Translations under genes and position numbers: made by a program | The notes under the pieces: generated by a model | Told to the model about the DNA's origin: nothing | What the model saw: only the letters and a program-made list of their open reading frames with translations | Database searches by the model: none | NCBI RefSeq assembly: GCF_003990725.2 | Contig: NZ_CP030064.1 | Coordinates: 2,418,001-2,482,000 of the forward strand | DNA from: Halorubrum sp. PV6 | GTDB taxonomy: Archaea; Halobacteriota; Halobacteria; Halobacteriales; Haloferacaceae | DNA: 64,000 nt | Reading direction: 5' to 3' | Shown here: positions 17,908 to 26,628 of the stretch, one piece after another | Position numbering within the stretch: the stretch's first letter is position 1 | How the letters are laid out: every line of letters starts with the position of its first letter

Positions 17908-19596
17908 TCACCGATAGCGGCCGCGGCCCTCGATGTCGCGGAGCCGGTCGAGAACCTCGTTGGCTCCGACCTCGGCGTAACCGTCCTCAAACGCCTCGAT
18001 CAGCGGCGCCGGATCGGCCGCCGTCGCGCGGATCGACCCCTCGAACACGTGAAGGTCCATCGCGTGGTCTTCGACGTGCCCCGTGTGATACGCGAGCCCG
18101 AAGTCGATGAGGACGGTTCGGTCGGTCGATGCGGCCGCCGCGCCGCCCGCGGCGTCTGCGCCCACCCGCACGTTTCGCGTCGTCGGGTCGCCGTGGACGA
18201 CCCCCGCCTCGTGGAGCCGCGCGAGCTGTCTCCCGACCGCCGCCGCGGAGTCGGCGCCGTCGTCGAGGGCGGCGGCGAGGTCGCAGGCGCCGACGTGCTG
18301 GAGCGTCAACGTCGCGTTCGGCACGTCGGCGTCCGCCACGAGCGGCGTCGGCACGCCCGCCCGGCGCGCCTCGCTCGTCAGTCGGGCCTCCGCGACGGTT
18401 CGGTCGCGCCTGAGCGTCCGGTCGAGTTCGGGGTGTCGATACGCCTTCGGCACGCGGCGCTTGACGACGCGGCGGTCGCCGTCCTCGCCGCTCGTCGTCA
18501 CCGTCGCCTCCGCGCCCCGTCGGTCTTCGTCCGTCGCGTCGTCGCCACCGGGAGCGCGGGCGCGGGCGATGGACCGCTCGTCTCGCCACGTCACGGGCAC
18601 CTGATCCGGGCGGAAGTTCGGGTCGATCGCGGAGTCGGCGACGGCGATGGTGTCGCCGGCGCGCGCCATTTTCGCGCCCAACACGGCGATCATCCCGGCG
18701 TTGTCGCGCAGAAACCGCGGTTCCGGGGCGTGGAACGCGGCGCCGCGAGCCGCGCACATCGACGAGAGCATCTCGCGGAGGCGGTCGTTCTGGGCGACCC
18801 CGCCGCCCAACACGAGTTCGTCGGCGCCCGTAAGCGAGAGGGCCCGCTCAGAGACCTCCGTCAGCATCGCGAACACGTGTTCTTGGAGCGAATAACAGAT
18901 CTTCTCGACCGGTACGTCGGCGTCGAACGCGTCGTTCGCGGCGGAGCTGATCCCCGAAAAGGAGAAGTCCATCCCCTTGACGACGTAGGGGAGGTCTAAG
19001 AGGTCGCCCGGCTCGTCGGAACTGGCAGACTCGGCGGCGTATCGCTTCGCGGCCGCCTCGACTTTCGGGCCGCCGGGGTGATCCCAGCCGACGTGGCGAG
19101 TGAACTTGTCTATCGCGTTGCCGACGCCGGCGTCCATCGTCTCTCCGAGGACGCGGTACCGGCCGTCGTGGTAGCCGAGCAGATGCGCGTTCGCGCCGGA
19201 GGCGTTGAGACACACCGGGTTCTCGAAGCCGGAGCGGTGGCGTCCGATCTCCAAGTGCGCCACCATGTGGTTGACGCCGACGAGCGGCACGTCGAGCGCC
19301 CCCGCAAGCGACCGGGCGGCGGTGCCGACGGTGCGGAGACACGGACCGAGCCCGGGACCCTTCGAGAAGGCGACGGCGTCGACCGCGTCGGGGCCGTGTT
19401 CCGCCTCGGCCGCGGTGAGGACGGCGTCGACGACTTCCGGGATCGCCTCGGACATGTGTTCGGCGGCCTCTCGCGGATGAATGCCGCCGCTGTCCGGCTC
19501 GTAGGGGTCAGATTCGATGAGAACGGCGTCGGTCTCGGCATCGTACAGGGCGGCGCTCGCACACCACGCGGTCCCTTCGATGCCGAGAACGCGCAT
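17908..19596 (-). CDS. kae1: Bifunctional Kae1-Bud32: tRNA t6A synthase / protein kinase
   Basis: A 562-residue fusion of two KEOPS-complex subunits. Residues 1 to about 330 are Kae1, which transfers threonylcarbamoyl to A37 of ANN-decoding tRNAs: GIEGTAWCASAAL, the metal-binding HMVAH (near 111), GPGLGPCLRTVG and LGGGVAQNDRL. Residues from about 350 are Bud32, a small RIO-like kinase that stimulates Kae1: VVKRRVPKAYRHPELD, the catalytic VHGDPTTRNV (near 469) and LIDFGLAYHTG. A linker of about 30 acidic residues joins them. It is the last gene of the minus-strand operon, 9 nt after rps24e. Confidence 0.97.
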   Translation of the reverse strand: MRVLGIEGTAWCASAALYDAETDAVLIESDPYEPDSGGIHPREAAEHMSEAIPEVVDAVLTAAEAEHGPDAVDAVAFSKGPGLGPCLRTVGTAARSLAGALDVPLVGVNHMVAHLEIGRHRSGFENPVCLNASGANAHLLGYHDGRYRVLGETMDAGVGNAIDKFTRHVGWDHPGGPKVEAAAKRYAAESASSDEPGDLLDLPYVVKGMDFSFSGISSAANDAFDADVPVEKICYSLQEHVFAMLTEVSERALSLTGADELVLGGGVAQNDRLREMLSSMCAARGAAFHAPEPRFLRDNAGMIAVLGAKMARAGDTIAVADSAIDPNFRPDQVPVTWRDERSIARARAPGGDDATDEDRRGAEATVTTSGEDGDRRVVKRRVPKAYRHPELDRTLRRDRTVAEARLTSEARRAGVPTPLVADADVPNATLTLQHVGACDLAAALDDGADSAAAVGRQLARLHEAGVVHGDPTTRNVRVGADAAGGAAAASTDRTVLIDFGLAYHTGHVEDHAMDLHVFEGSIRATAADPAPLIEAFEDGYAEVGANEVLDRLRDIEGRGRYR

Positions 19597-19605
19597 TCGG
19601 CGCGA

Positions 19606-19914
19606 TTAGGCTTCTTCGGCGTCCGCGTCGCCCTCGCCGCCGATCTTGTTGCGTTCGAGCATGTACTCCTGCTCGACGTCGAGCGCGTCCTCCGCGCTGT
19701 CGTACACCTTCGCGTAGCCGACCGTCTTGCGCATGCCGAACTTCGTGTCCAGTTCGTGGACGACGACCTCCTCGGAGGCTTTGTCCAGTTTGGCCGCGAG
19801 CGAGTCGCGGACGGAGAGACGGGAGGGGGTCGCCTCCTCGTGGGTCGTCTCGAATCGGATGTCCGTGCGGTGCAACATGGGGTTCTCCTCTTCGGAGATG
19901 ATATCGACGTCCAT
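19606..19914 (-). CDS. rps24e: Ribosomal protein eS24
   Basis: A 102-residue small-subunit protein. MDVDIISEEENPMLHRTDI, PSRLSVRDSLAAKL and VVHELDTKFGMRKTVGYAKVYDS are characteristic eS24 segments. It sits between the dephospho-CoA kinase gene and kae1. In many archaea the tiny eS31 gene follows rps24e, but only 9 nt separate rps24e from kae1 here, so eS31 is not in that slot. Confidence 0.96.
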   Translation of the reverse strand: MDVDIISEEENPMLHRTDIRFETTHEEATPSRLSVRDSLAAKLDKASEEVVVHELDTKFGMRKTVGYAKVYDSAEDALDVEQEYMLERNKIGGEGDADAEEA

Positions 19915-19994
19915 AGTTCAGTTAAACGTATATCCCCTCGAAAGCTGTAAAAGGATTTCGAAGCGGGGGTGCCAAAAACCCCGTCAACCGCCGC

Positions 19995-20576
19995 TTACCG
20001 ACCGTCGCCGTCCGCAGTCGGCCCGAGGAGGTCGTAGGCGGCTTCGACATCGCCGTCGAGCGCCTCGAACAGTTCCCGGGCCTCCGCGCGGGAGTCCGGC
20101 GTGACCGGAACGCGCACCATCCCCTCGCCCGGCTGTCCGTACACGACGCTCGCCCCGTCGGGCGCGGCGACGATCGCGGGCAGCGCGGCGAGGTCCTCCT
20201 CGCCAGTCACCTCGATCATGACCGGCTCGCCGGCAGAGAGCGCGTCGGCGAGCGCGGACAACAGGGCCGCCGAGAGCGACGCCGGGGCGTTTTCCACCTC
20301 GACCCGACGCACGTCGGCCTCGGCCATCGTAGAGGCGACCTCGGATCTGACCGCCTCGCGCTCCGTCTTTCCGTCCACGATGGCCACATCCGGGACGCGC
20401 CCGGCCTGACGGAGATGGTACGTGACGACGTCGCCGACGGCAACGATCGGCGCGTCGCGAGCGATCCGATCGGCGCGGGTCTCCGCCGCGGCCGCGAGGA
20501 GGGTCTCCGCGTCGGTCGTCACCAGTCCGAGCGGCTCTTTGAACGCGTCGCGCAGCGAGTCTGGGAGCGTGAGCAT
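19995..20576 (-). CDS. GTP-dependent dephospho-CoA kinase (DUF359 family)
   Basis: A 193-residue enzyme of the archaeal DUF359 family, shown in Thermococcus to phosphorylate dephospho-CoA with GTP in the last step of CoA synthesis. Typical segments are LPDSLRDAFKEPLGL at the N terminus, IVAVGDVVTYHL, PDVAIVDGKTER, IEVTGEEDLAALPAI and VVYGQPGEGMV. It replaces bacterial CoaE in archaea. It lies between spt4 and rps24e in the transcription/translation operon, as in many archaea. Confidence 0.93.
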   Translation of the reverse strand: MLTLPDSLRDAFKEPLGLVTTDAETLLAAAAETRADRIARDAPIVAVGDVVTYHLRQAGRVPDVAIVDGKTEREAVRSEVASTMAEADVRRVEVENAPASLSAALLSALADALSAGEPVMIEVTGEEDLAALPAIVAAPDGASVVYGQPGEGMVRVPVTPDSRAEARELFEALDGDVEAAYDLLGPTADGDGR

Positions 20577-20620
20577 TGAGTGAGAGAATCTGAGTCGGCT
20601 AATCGTCGGACGGTCGTCCG

Positions 20621-20818
20621 CTATCGGACCTTCAGCGCGTACGAGCCGGCCTTCGTGACGTTCATCTCCTCGGCGATTTCGCTTTCCTCGGGCCGGGTGA
20701 TGATGACGTAGCCCGCCCAGTCCTCGGTGAGCGACGAAGACCCGCAGTGTTCACAGGTCTGTGAGTCGGGGTCGTTGACGTGGTGACACTCACGACACGC
20801 CAGGCGGTCCTCGGCCAT
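20621..20818 (-). CDS. spt4: Transcription elongation factor Spt4 (RpoE'')
   Basis: A 65-residue zinc-ribbon partner of Spt5 that raises RNA polymerase processivity. Two CxxC knuckles (CRECHHV and CEHCGSSSL) are followed by DWAGYVIITRPEESEIA, diagnostic for archaeal Spt4. The first base of its ATG overlaps the last base of the rpoE1 stop, consistent with coupled translation. Confidence 0.95.
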   Translation of the reverse strand: MAEDRLACRECHHVNDPDSQTCEHCGSSSLTEDWAGYVIITRPEESEIAEEMNVTKAGSYALKVR

Positions 20819-21393
20819 CAGTCGGCCTCCTCACCGGTCTGTTCGCGGTGTTGTCGCTGTCCCTCCAACCACTCGTGTTTTCCGAGGCCCGGCTGCTTCG
20901 CGGTGAGCCCGATCTTCGAGTCGCGGGGGTTGCGCTCGTCGATGCTCTTCGTCACCACGCGCACCCTGACGGCGTCGTCGACGCCGAGGGTCTTATCCGA
21001 ATCCGAGGAGGCGAGCATCTGGTTCGCCCCGTCGAACGTGAGGTACTCGTCGGTGATCTGTGAGACGTGCAGCAGGCCGTCGACCGGCCCGATTCCGACG
21101 AACGCGCCGAACTCGACGGTCTCGACGACCGTCCCGTCGGCGACTTCCTGCATGTCGGGGTCGTAGGTCAGCGCGTCGAACTCGGCCTCGTAGTAGACGC
21201 CGGGGCGGTTGTGTAACACCGCGCCGTCGCCGATATCGTGGACCTCGATGACACTCACGACGCTCCCCACGTCTTCGTCCATTCGTCCTTCCAGTTTGTC
21301 CTGCAGCAGGGCTTTCACCCGCTTGTCGGTGACGTCCGCCAGGTGTTTCGGCGGTACCTCGACCGTATCCTTGAGTCGAACTCGTTTGTACAT
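20818..21393 (-). CDS. rpoE1: RNA polymerase subunit Rpo7 (RpoE')
   Basis: A 191-residue stalk subunit of RNA polymerase that pairs with Rpo4 and binds nascent RNA. An N-terminal RNP-like domain (MYKRVRLKDTVEVPPKHL, about residues 1-80) is followed by an S1 domain (about 82-165: GTVVETVEFGAFVGIGPVDGLLHVSQI). The C terminus is basic. It lies 22 nt downstream of the PIN-domain gene and overlaps spt4 by one base, a conserved archaeal order. Confidence 0.96.
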   Translation of the reverse strand: MYKRVRLKDTVEVPPKHLADVTDKRVKALLQDKLEGRMDEDVGSVVSVIEVHDIGDGAVLHNRPGVYYEAEFDALTYDPDMQEVADGTVVETVEFGAFVGIGPVDGLLHVSQITDEYLTFDGANQMLASSDSDKTLGVDDAVRVRVVTKSIDERNPRDSKIGLTAKQPGLGKHEWLEGQRQHREQTGEEAD

Positions 21394-21415
21394 ATTCGTT
21401 GGTTGTCCGCGTCCG

Positions 21416-21841
21416 CTAGGGTTCCGTTATCGCCAGTGTGTTCCGACCCCTTAAACCGATTACTGGTGCGCCCGCCTCCAGCACCCGGTTCGCCAGCGGT
21501 CGATCGTTGGTGACGACGCCGTCGACCCGGCCTTCGGTCGCCAGTTCGACGAGCGCGTCGTCGGCGTACGATGCGTCCGTTGCCACCGTCTCCGCCCGCG
21601 CCGCGAGGTCCGCACCCACGCTCGCCGCGGTCGCCTCCTTCCCGTTGCCGCCCTGGAGCCCGTCGAGCTCTGAGACGACCGCCGCCGGGACGACGGCCGT
21701 GGAGTCGCCGAGGAGCCGATCGAGCTCCTCGAACAGCCGGAGGTCCGCTTCGACCGGCGCCATCAGCGCGCTCGCGTCAAGAGCGACGACGGGGACGCCG
21801 TCGCCACCCGCGAGCCCGTCGGTGTGGGCGTCGTCGACCAC
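21416..21841 (-). CDS. PIN-domain ribonuclease-like protein
   Basis: A 141-residue PIN protein starting at GTG 21841, one base after the aIF2-gamma stop; the open frame extends 28 codons upstream into eif2g but without support. The four acidic residues of the PIN active site are visible in VVALDASALM, VVSELDGLQG, ASYADDALVELA and VVTNDRPLANRV. It is of the archaeal Fcf1/Utp23-like kind rather than VapC, because it is fixed between eif2g and rpoE1 and has no antitoxin partner. A role in rRNA processing is inferred from family and context. Confidence 0.9.
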   Translation of the reverse strand: MVDDAHTDGLAGGDGVPVVALDASALMAPVEADLRLFEELDRLLGDSTAVVPAAVVSELDGLQGGNGKEATAASVGADLAARAETVATDASYADDALVELATEGRVDGVVTNDRPLANRVLEAGAPVIGLRGRNTLAITEP

Positions 21842-21842
21842 G

Positions 21843-23087
21843 TCAGGAGAGCGTCCCGACGCCGATGAGTCGCCACCGTGCGCCGACACGGCGGTTGATG
21901 GCGATCTGTGCGCCCTCCTCGGCACAGACCGGGCGTTTGAGGCTCACTTCGCACTCGCCGTCGCGCGCGCTCGTCACCGCGCCGACCGTCGTCGCGGTGC
22001 CGACCGTGAGCATCAGCGGCTCGCCGGTAGATATCTCCTCGATGTCGCTCTCGCCGCTCTCGTCGTCCTCCTTGCCGACGACGCGTTCGAGCAGGTCGAC
22101 CTGCATCTCGAACTCGTTGCGCGTCGGCGGGAGCGTGCCGGGCTCGCCGGCGACCTGGCCCGCGAGCGCGTCGCCTTTCGTGAGACTCGGGTCGAGGCCG
22201 GTCCCGATACCGAGGAGCCCGCCGGGATGTGCGGAGTCGACGTCGTTGCTGCCGGCCTGTAGCGAACGCACCGTGGTTTCGAGGGGGCGCCACTCCGTCT
22301 GGCCCTCCTCGTCGACCTCGCGGCCGGGGCGGATCTCCAAGCCGTCGCCGACCGACAGCTCGCCGCTGACGAGCGACCCGCCGACGACGCCGCCTTTCAG
22401 ATCGGCCGCGGTCGCGCCCGGCCGGTTGATGTCGAACGAGCGGGCCGCGTACATGCGTGCGCTCTCGCCCGGATCGCGGTCGGGCGTCGGAATCTCCGTC
22501 TCGATCGCGTCGATGAGGAGATCGAGGTTGACCTCCTGCTGTGCGGAGACGGGCACGATCGGCGCGTCCTCCGCGACGGTTCCCTCGACGAACTCCGTGA
22601 TCTGCTCGTAGTTGTCGACGGCGCGGTCGCGGCTGACCAGATCGACTTTGTTCTGTGCGATGACGATGTTCTCGATGCCGATGAGATCGAGCGCCATCAA
22701 GTGCTCTTCCGTCTGGGCCTGCGGGACGTCCTCGGTCGCGCTCACGACCAGCACGGCCCCGTCCATGATCGAGGCGCCGGAGAGCATCGTCGCCATCAGC
22801 GTCTCGTGGCCCGGCGCGTCGACGAACGAGACCGTCCGAACGGGCTCGCTCGCGGAGCCGTCTTCGCACTCTTCGTCGACGGTGTAACACTCGGGCGCGT
22901 CGAGACCGGGACAGCGACGGAGCGTCGCGTCGGCGTACCCCAGCCGGATCGAGATGCCGCGTTTCATTTCCTCGCTGTGCTGGTCGGTCCACGAGCCGGA
23001 CAACGCCTGCACGAGCGTCGTCTTCCCGTGGTCGACGTGACCGACGAGACCGATGTTCACCTCCGGTTGTGTGTTGGCTTCAGTCAC
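21843..23087 (-). CDS. eif2g: Translation initiation factor aIF2 subunit gamma
   Basis: A 414-residue GTPase that delivers initiator Met-tRNA to the small ribosomal subunit. G1 is [13 protein letters not shown] (near residue 16), G3 is [19 protein letters not shown]4 is AQNKVDLV, with a zinc knuckle ([16 protein letters not shown]) between; EF-Tu-like domains II and III follow. The start is GTG at 23087, decided by a strong Shine-Dalgarno-like aggaggtcc (23091-23100, minus strand). First gene of the operon running to kae1. Confidence 0.97.
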   Translation of the reverse strand: MTEANTQPEVNIGLVGHVDHGKTTLVQALSGSWTDQHSEEMKRGISIRLGYADATLRRCPGLDAPECYTVDEECEDGSASEPVRTVSFVDAPGHETLMATMLSGASIMDGAVLVVSATEDVPQAQTEEHLMALDLIGIENIVIAQNKVDLVSRDRAVDNYEQITEFVEGTVAEDAPIVPVSAQQEVNLDLLIDAIETEIPTPDRDPGESARMYAARSFDINRPGATAADLKGGVVGGSLVSGELSVGDGLEIRPGREVDEEGQTEWRPLETTVRSLQAGSNDVDSAHPGGLLGIGTGLDPSLTKGDALAGQVAGEPGTLPPTRNEFEMQVDLLERVVGKEDDESGESDIEEISTGEPLMLTVGTATTVGAVTSARDGECEVSLKRPVCAEEGAQIAINRRVGARWRLIGVGTLS

Positions 23088-23090
23088 TGT

Positions 23091-23100
23091 TGGACCTCCT
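23091..23100 (-). promoter_or_regulatory. Shine-Dalgarno-like site of eif2g
   Basis: aggaggtcc on the minus strand a few bases before the GTG at 23087. It is unusual among the mostly leaderless first genes here and fixes a non-ATG start. The actttatcac TATA-like box about 55 nt upstream fits a short leader. Confidence 0.6.
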
Positions 23101-23300
23101 AACGGAGTAGTCTTACCGGAAATTCGCCCCGTGCGAGTGATAAAGTTGCTGTTATAGTGGCGCCAGCGGTGTCGACGACGGCGGACGCCCGCCCGGCGAT
23201 CGCGACGGATCGGTATTTAAACGTCCGAGGCGGGAGAGACGCGCGGCCACCGACGTCGTCCGACGCGACTTTACGCCTCACCCGCGTACCGCGAGTCGAG

Positions 23301-23792
23301 ATGGGATACGCGTGTCCGGTGTGTGAGACCCCGCAGCGAGACGGCGAACACCTCGCGCATCACCTCGCGTTCACGGCGATGCTCCACGGCGGCGACCACG
23401 AGGCGTGGCTCGACGACCACGCCCCGGACTGGGGCGACCGCGATCCGGCGGGGCTCGCCGCCGAGGTGACGCCCCACGCCGCGGACGCCGAGTATCACGA
23501 GGTGTTCGAGGATACGGTCAATCGGGGTCGCCCCGACGTGGACGTGGGCGAACACGACCACGCGGGACACGGCCGCGGCCACGCCGGACACGGGACGCCC
23601 GGCGACGCCGGCCTCGTGGACGGAGCCGTCGACGCCGACCCGGAGGTTGCGGCCGCGGTGCGTGCGGCCCGAGAGATGGCACAGAATGCGGCGGAAGACG
23701 ACGGAGAGACCGACGGGCACCCGGACGACGAGACGGCGGCCGCGGAGAGGCGGTCAGCCGACGCGAGCGACGGCGCCGACGACGCCTCCTGA
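23301..23792 (+). CDS. DUF5810 family protein with N-terminal zinc knuckle
   Basis: A 163-residue protein: CPVCETPQRDGEHLAHHLAF resembles a C2H2-like zinc finger, followed by EAWLDDHAPDWGDRDP, a His/Gly-rich stretch (GEHDHAGHGRGHAGHG) and an acidic tail. Homologues are annotated as DUF5810 in haloarchaea, typically next to the DUF5809 gene as here. The ATG at 23301 has a weak TATA-like gactttacg about 28 nt upstream. Function is unknown. Confidence 0.82.
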   Translation: MGYACPVCETPQRDGEHLAHHLAFTAMLHGGDHEAWLDDHAPDWGDRDPAGLAAEVTPHAADAEYHEVFEDTVNRGRPDVDVGEHDHAGHGRGHAGHGTPGDAGLVDGAVDADPEVAAAVRAAREMAQNAAEDDGETDGHPDDETAAAERRSADASDGADDAS

Positions 23793-23889
23793 TCCGTTCC
23801 GTCCCGTCGAGTGCGACGACGGCACGTGAGCCGACGGCGCCCCGTCGCCGGAGCGGAACGCCCTTTTCAGTCGACGGCGAACGGCCGGT

Positions 23890-24327
23890 ATGGACACCAA
23901 AGGCACGTTTGCGCCGGAGACCCGCGCCGAGGCGCTCGAACAGTACGAGGAGGTCGGTCCGGTCGCGCAGGTCGTCGTCCGCGAGGCGACGAAGGCGATG
24001 TCGTTCGACGGCGACGAGTACGACGACCGAGTGACGCCGGAAGTGATCCGAACCGCGCGCGACGCGACGTTCGCCGAACTGCTCGCGGTCCACGTCGGCG
24101 AGGGGAGCGAGTTCGACGAGTGGCTCGCCGAAAGCGAGTTCGACGAAGACGACGTGGTACGGATGGGGTCGGAGAACGTCGACAACGTCGCGTGGCACCC
24201 GGTTCCGTTCGCGGACACCGTGATCGCGGCGACGTATCAGGAGGAACCGGACGCGGCCGTCAGCACCCTCCGCCGGAACGCGTTCGGACGGGTGTACCGC
24301 GAGGAGTTCTACGAGTCCGGCCGATAG
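23890..24327 (+). CDS. DUF5809 family protein
   Basis: A 145-residue acidic soluble protein (GTFAPETRAEALEQYEEVGP, VTPEVIRTARDATFAELLAVH, NVAWHPVPFADTVIAATY). The family is restricted to haloarchaea and has no known function. It lies 97 nt downstream of the DUF5810 gene on the same strand; the fixed pairing suggests a shared role. Confidence 0.82.
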   Translation: MDTKGTFAPETRAEALEQYEEVGPVAQVVVREATKAMSFDGDEYDDRVTPEVIRTARDATFAELLAVHVGEGSEFDEWLAESEFDEDDVVRMGSENVDNVAWHPVPFADTVIAATYQEEPDAAVSTLRRNAFGRVYREEFYESGR

Positions 24328-24367
24328 TCGCTGATAAATAGGGCCGCAGTTCCGCGCGGAGTGGCGG

Positions 24368-24916
24368 TTACTCGATCGTTCCCTGGGTGACGAGCGTGTC
24401 GTCTTCGAGGTAGTGTTCGAGGTGGTGGCCGTGTTCCTCGACGTCTTCGAGGATGTCGCGGAGCTGTTCTTCCGTGTTGTAGTCGCCGAGGTTGTTGGCG
24501 AGCTGGATGTGTTCGCGGAGCTGCTCGGTGATGTCGCCGAAGATTTCCAGATCGTTTTCGAGCGACGTTCGGATGTCGTAGGCGTCGGCGTCCTCGGGGC
24601 TTACCGGCGCGTGTTCCTCGTAGTTCGCGCCGCCGGAGAGCGGGACGCCGCCGAGCGCTTGCGCGCGCTCGGCGAGCACGTCGGCGCCGGCTTCGAGGTC
24701 CTCAGCGACCTCGCCGAGGTACTCGTGGATGCCGAGGAACTCGGCACCCTCGACGAGCCAGTGGTGCTTTTTGACCTGGTGGTAGAGGACGTACGTCGCC
24801 GCGAGGTCGCTGTTGAGCGCGTCGACGAGCTGTTCGGCCTTCTCTTCGGGGATGCGGAGCGCTTCGCTTTCGTGAACGTCGCCGTAGCGCTGTCGGGCTG
24901 TCTTCTGCGTACTCAT
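24368..24916 (-). CDS. dpsA: DpsA ferritin-like DNA-protection/iron-storage protein
   Basis: A 182-residue Dps protein that oxidises and stores iron and protects DNA in oxidative stress and starvation. The inter-subunit ferroxidase ligands are in VLYHQVKKHHWLVEG and GIHEYLGEVAEDLEAGADVLAERAQALGG in part; the C-terminal HGHHLEHYLEDD is typical of haloarchaeal DpsA. I use ATG 24916 (MSTQKTARQRYGDVHESEALR); an in-frame start 10 codons upstream has no support. A TATA-like cttatagtg lies about 43-51 nt upstream inside an unusually AT-rich stretch (24957-25010). Confidence 0.95.
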   Translation of the reverse strand: MSTQKTARQRYGDVHESEALRIPEEKAEQLVDALNSDLAATYVLYHQVKKHHWLVEGAEFLGIHEYLGEVAEDLEAGADVLAERAQALGGVPLSGGANYEEHAPVSPEDADAYDIRTSLENDLEIFGDITEQLREHIQLANNLGDYNTEEQLRDILEDVEEHGHHLEHYLEDDTLVTQGTIE

Positions 24917-25149
24917 ATCCTGTTTCCACGTACACGCGCGCGCCACTTAACTGTTCTCACTATAAGAACCTATTTTTAATATCTATAAAATAATTTTTCT
25001 GCTTTTATATCAGGCGGCAGGGAGCCGCAGGTCACCGAGCGCGAGCGCCGCCGTCTCGCTCCCGACTGCCGAGTCGCCGGGCCGGGACCGCGCCCGCTTC
25101 GCCCGCGAAGGGAAACGTCTTAATGGACTACGCGCGCAGTTCGTGGTGT

Positions 25150-26574
25150 ATGAGCAACGGCGACGACGACCCGGCCGAGGCCTCCGAGGAGGCCGACGCC
25201 GCGGACGACGCGGAGGAGGCGGGCGACGCCGGCGAGTCGACGGACGCGGCTGCGCCCACGCTTCCCGACGAAGCGACCGAGGAATCCCTCAACGAGTACC
25301 TCGACGAGATCGCAGGCCGGCTCGACGACGCCGAGACCGAGGCCGATCTCGACGACGTCGACGCGCTCCTCGACGACGCGGAGTCGGGAATCGAGGAGGC
25401 CGACCTCCCCGAACCGGCCGAGGACGACGAGGACGCCGACGACCCGCGCGGCGACCTCAAAGACCGCGTGGCTGAGCTGCGCGAGGGCGTCGAGGAGGCG
25501 CGCGGCCCCTACGCCGACGACGTGGTCGACGCGATCGAGTCGGCCGTGTCGACGCTCGAAGACACCGAGTGGACCGCCGCCGGGCGAGACGACGCCGCGG
25601 ACGCGGTGGTGGCGTTCGTCGACGCGGCCGCAGACGCGGTCGAAGGCGAGAGCGACGCGACGGACATCGACCCAGACACCGTCGACGCGGACGCGGCCGA
25701 CGAAGGCGGCGAGACGCTCGACAGCGTCGAAGAATACGTGGAGGCGCTCGAAGCGGTCGCCGGCGCGGTCGCGGACGCCGGCTTCGACCCCGACGACGAC
25801 GCGGCGGTGATCGCGGCGCTCCTCGAGGCGACCGACGACCTCGAGGCGGGCCTCGACGACGCGGAAGAGTGGGACGATCTGGAAACTCACGAGCAGCTCC
25901 GCGCACAGGGCTACTACGACGTGCTCGGCCACTACAAGGATTTCCCGGTGGAGTGGGCCGCGCTCAAGGAGCACGAGGCGCGCGGGAACGTCGACATGAT
26001 CCTGCTCGCGCTCGACTCGCTGCAGTCCGACTTCATGGAGCGGCACTGCCTCGAAGCGTTCGAGCGCATGGGCAAACGCGGGAAAACCGAGGCCTCCCTG
26101 GAGGAGCTGCTCGGCCGCGCCGAAAAGCGCAGCCAGTTTGCGATCCGCATCCTCGGCAAGATGGCGGCCGACGAGGCGACGGAGACGCTCGTCGAGTTCG
26201 TCGGTGAAGACTCGAACCCGCAGCTCCAGAAGGTCGTGTTCAAAGCGCTCGGCGAGATCGGCGCGAGCGAGGCGGTCCAGCCGCTCGCGAACGAACTCGA
26301 CCCCGGAAGCGAGACCGAGGACCTCGTCCGGCCCCACGCCGCTCGCGCGCTCGGACTCATCGGCGACACCCGCGCCGTTGCTCCCCTCGCCGATGCGCTC
26401 GCCGAGGACGACTCCGACGACGTCCGCGCTGCCGCCGGGTGGGCGCTCCGACAGATCGGCACGCGCGAGGCGCTCGAAACGGTCGCCGACTACGCCGACG
26501 AACACTCGTTCGTCGTCTCCACCGAGGGAGAGAAGGCCGAACGCGCGCTCGACGAGGCGGCCGCCGCCGCCTGA
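25150..26574 (+). CDS. HEAT-repeat protein with long acidic N-terminal region
   Basis: A 474-residue protein. The first 240 or so residues are extremely acidic (Ala/Asp/Glu) and helical; the C-terminal half has HEAT/PBS-lyase-like repeats (SQFAIRILGKMAADEATETL, PQLQKVVFKALGEIGASEAV, RPHAARALGLIGDTRAVAPL, VRAAAGWALRQIGTREALE). It is probably a protein-interaction scaffold. ATG 25150 starts the sensible protein; an in-frame start 9 codons upstream would add basic residues before the acidic region. A strongly open reverse frame across it is a composition artefact. Function unknown. Confidence 0.85.
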   Translation: MSNGDDDPAEASEEADAADDAEEAGDAGESTDAAAPTLPDEATEESLNEYLDEIAGRLDDAETEADLDDVDALLDDAESGIEEADLPEPAEDDEDADDPRGDLKDRVAELREGVEEARGPYADDVVDAIESAVSTLEDTEWTAAGRDDAADAVVAFVDAAADAVEGESDATDIDPDTVDADAADEGGETLDSVEEYVEALEAVAGAVADAGFDPDDDAAVIAALLEATDDLEAGLDDAEEWDDLETHEQLRAQGYYDVLGHYKDFPVEWAALKEHEARGNVDMILLALDSLQSDFMERHCLEAFERMGKRGKTEASLEELLGRAEKRSQFAIRILGKMAADEATETLVEFVGEDSNPQLQKVVFKALGEIGASEAVQPLANELDPGSETEDLVRPHAARALGLIGDTRAVAPLADALAEDDSDDVRAAAGWALRQIGTREALETVADYADEHSFVVSTEGEKAERALDEAAAAA

Positions 26575-26628
26575 CCACGGCCACCGTTCGCCCGACCGTT
26601 TTTTCCCGATGCCGCGGGCAGGCCGCCC

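Noticed and set aside
21416-21841. VapC toxin of a toxin-antitoxin pair
   Set aside because: The PIN gene has no small antitoxin partner and sits in a conserved transcription/translation operon, favouring an Fcf1-like housekeeping role.
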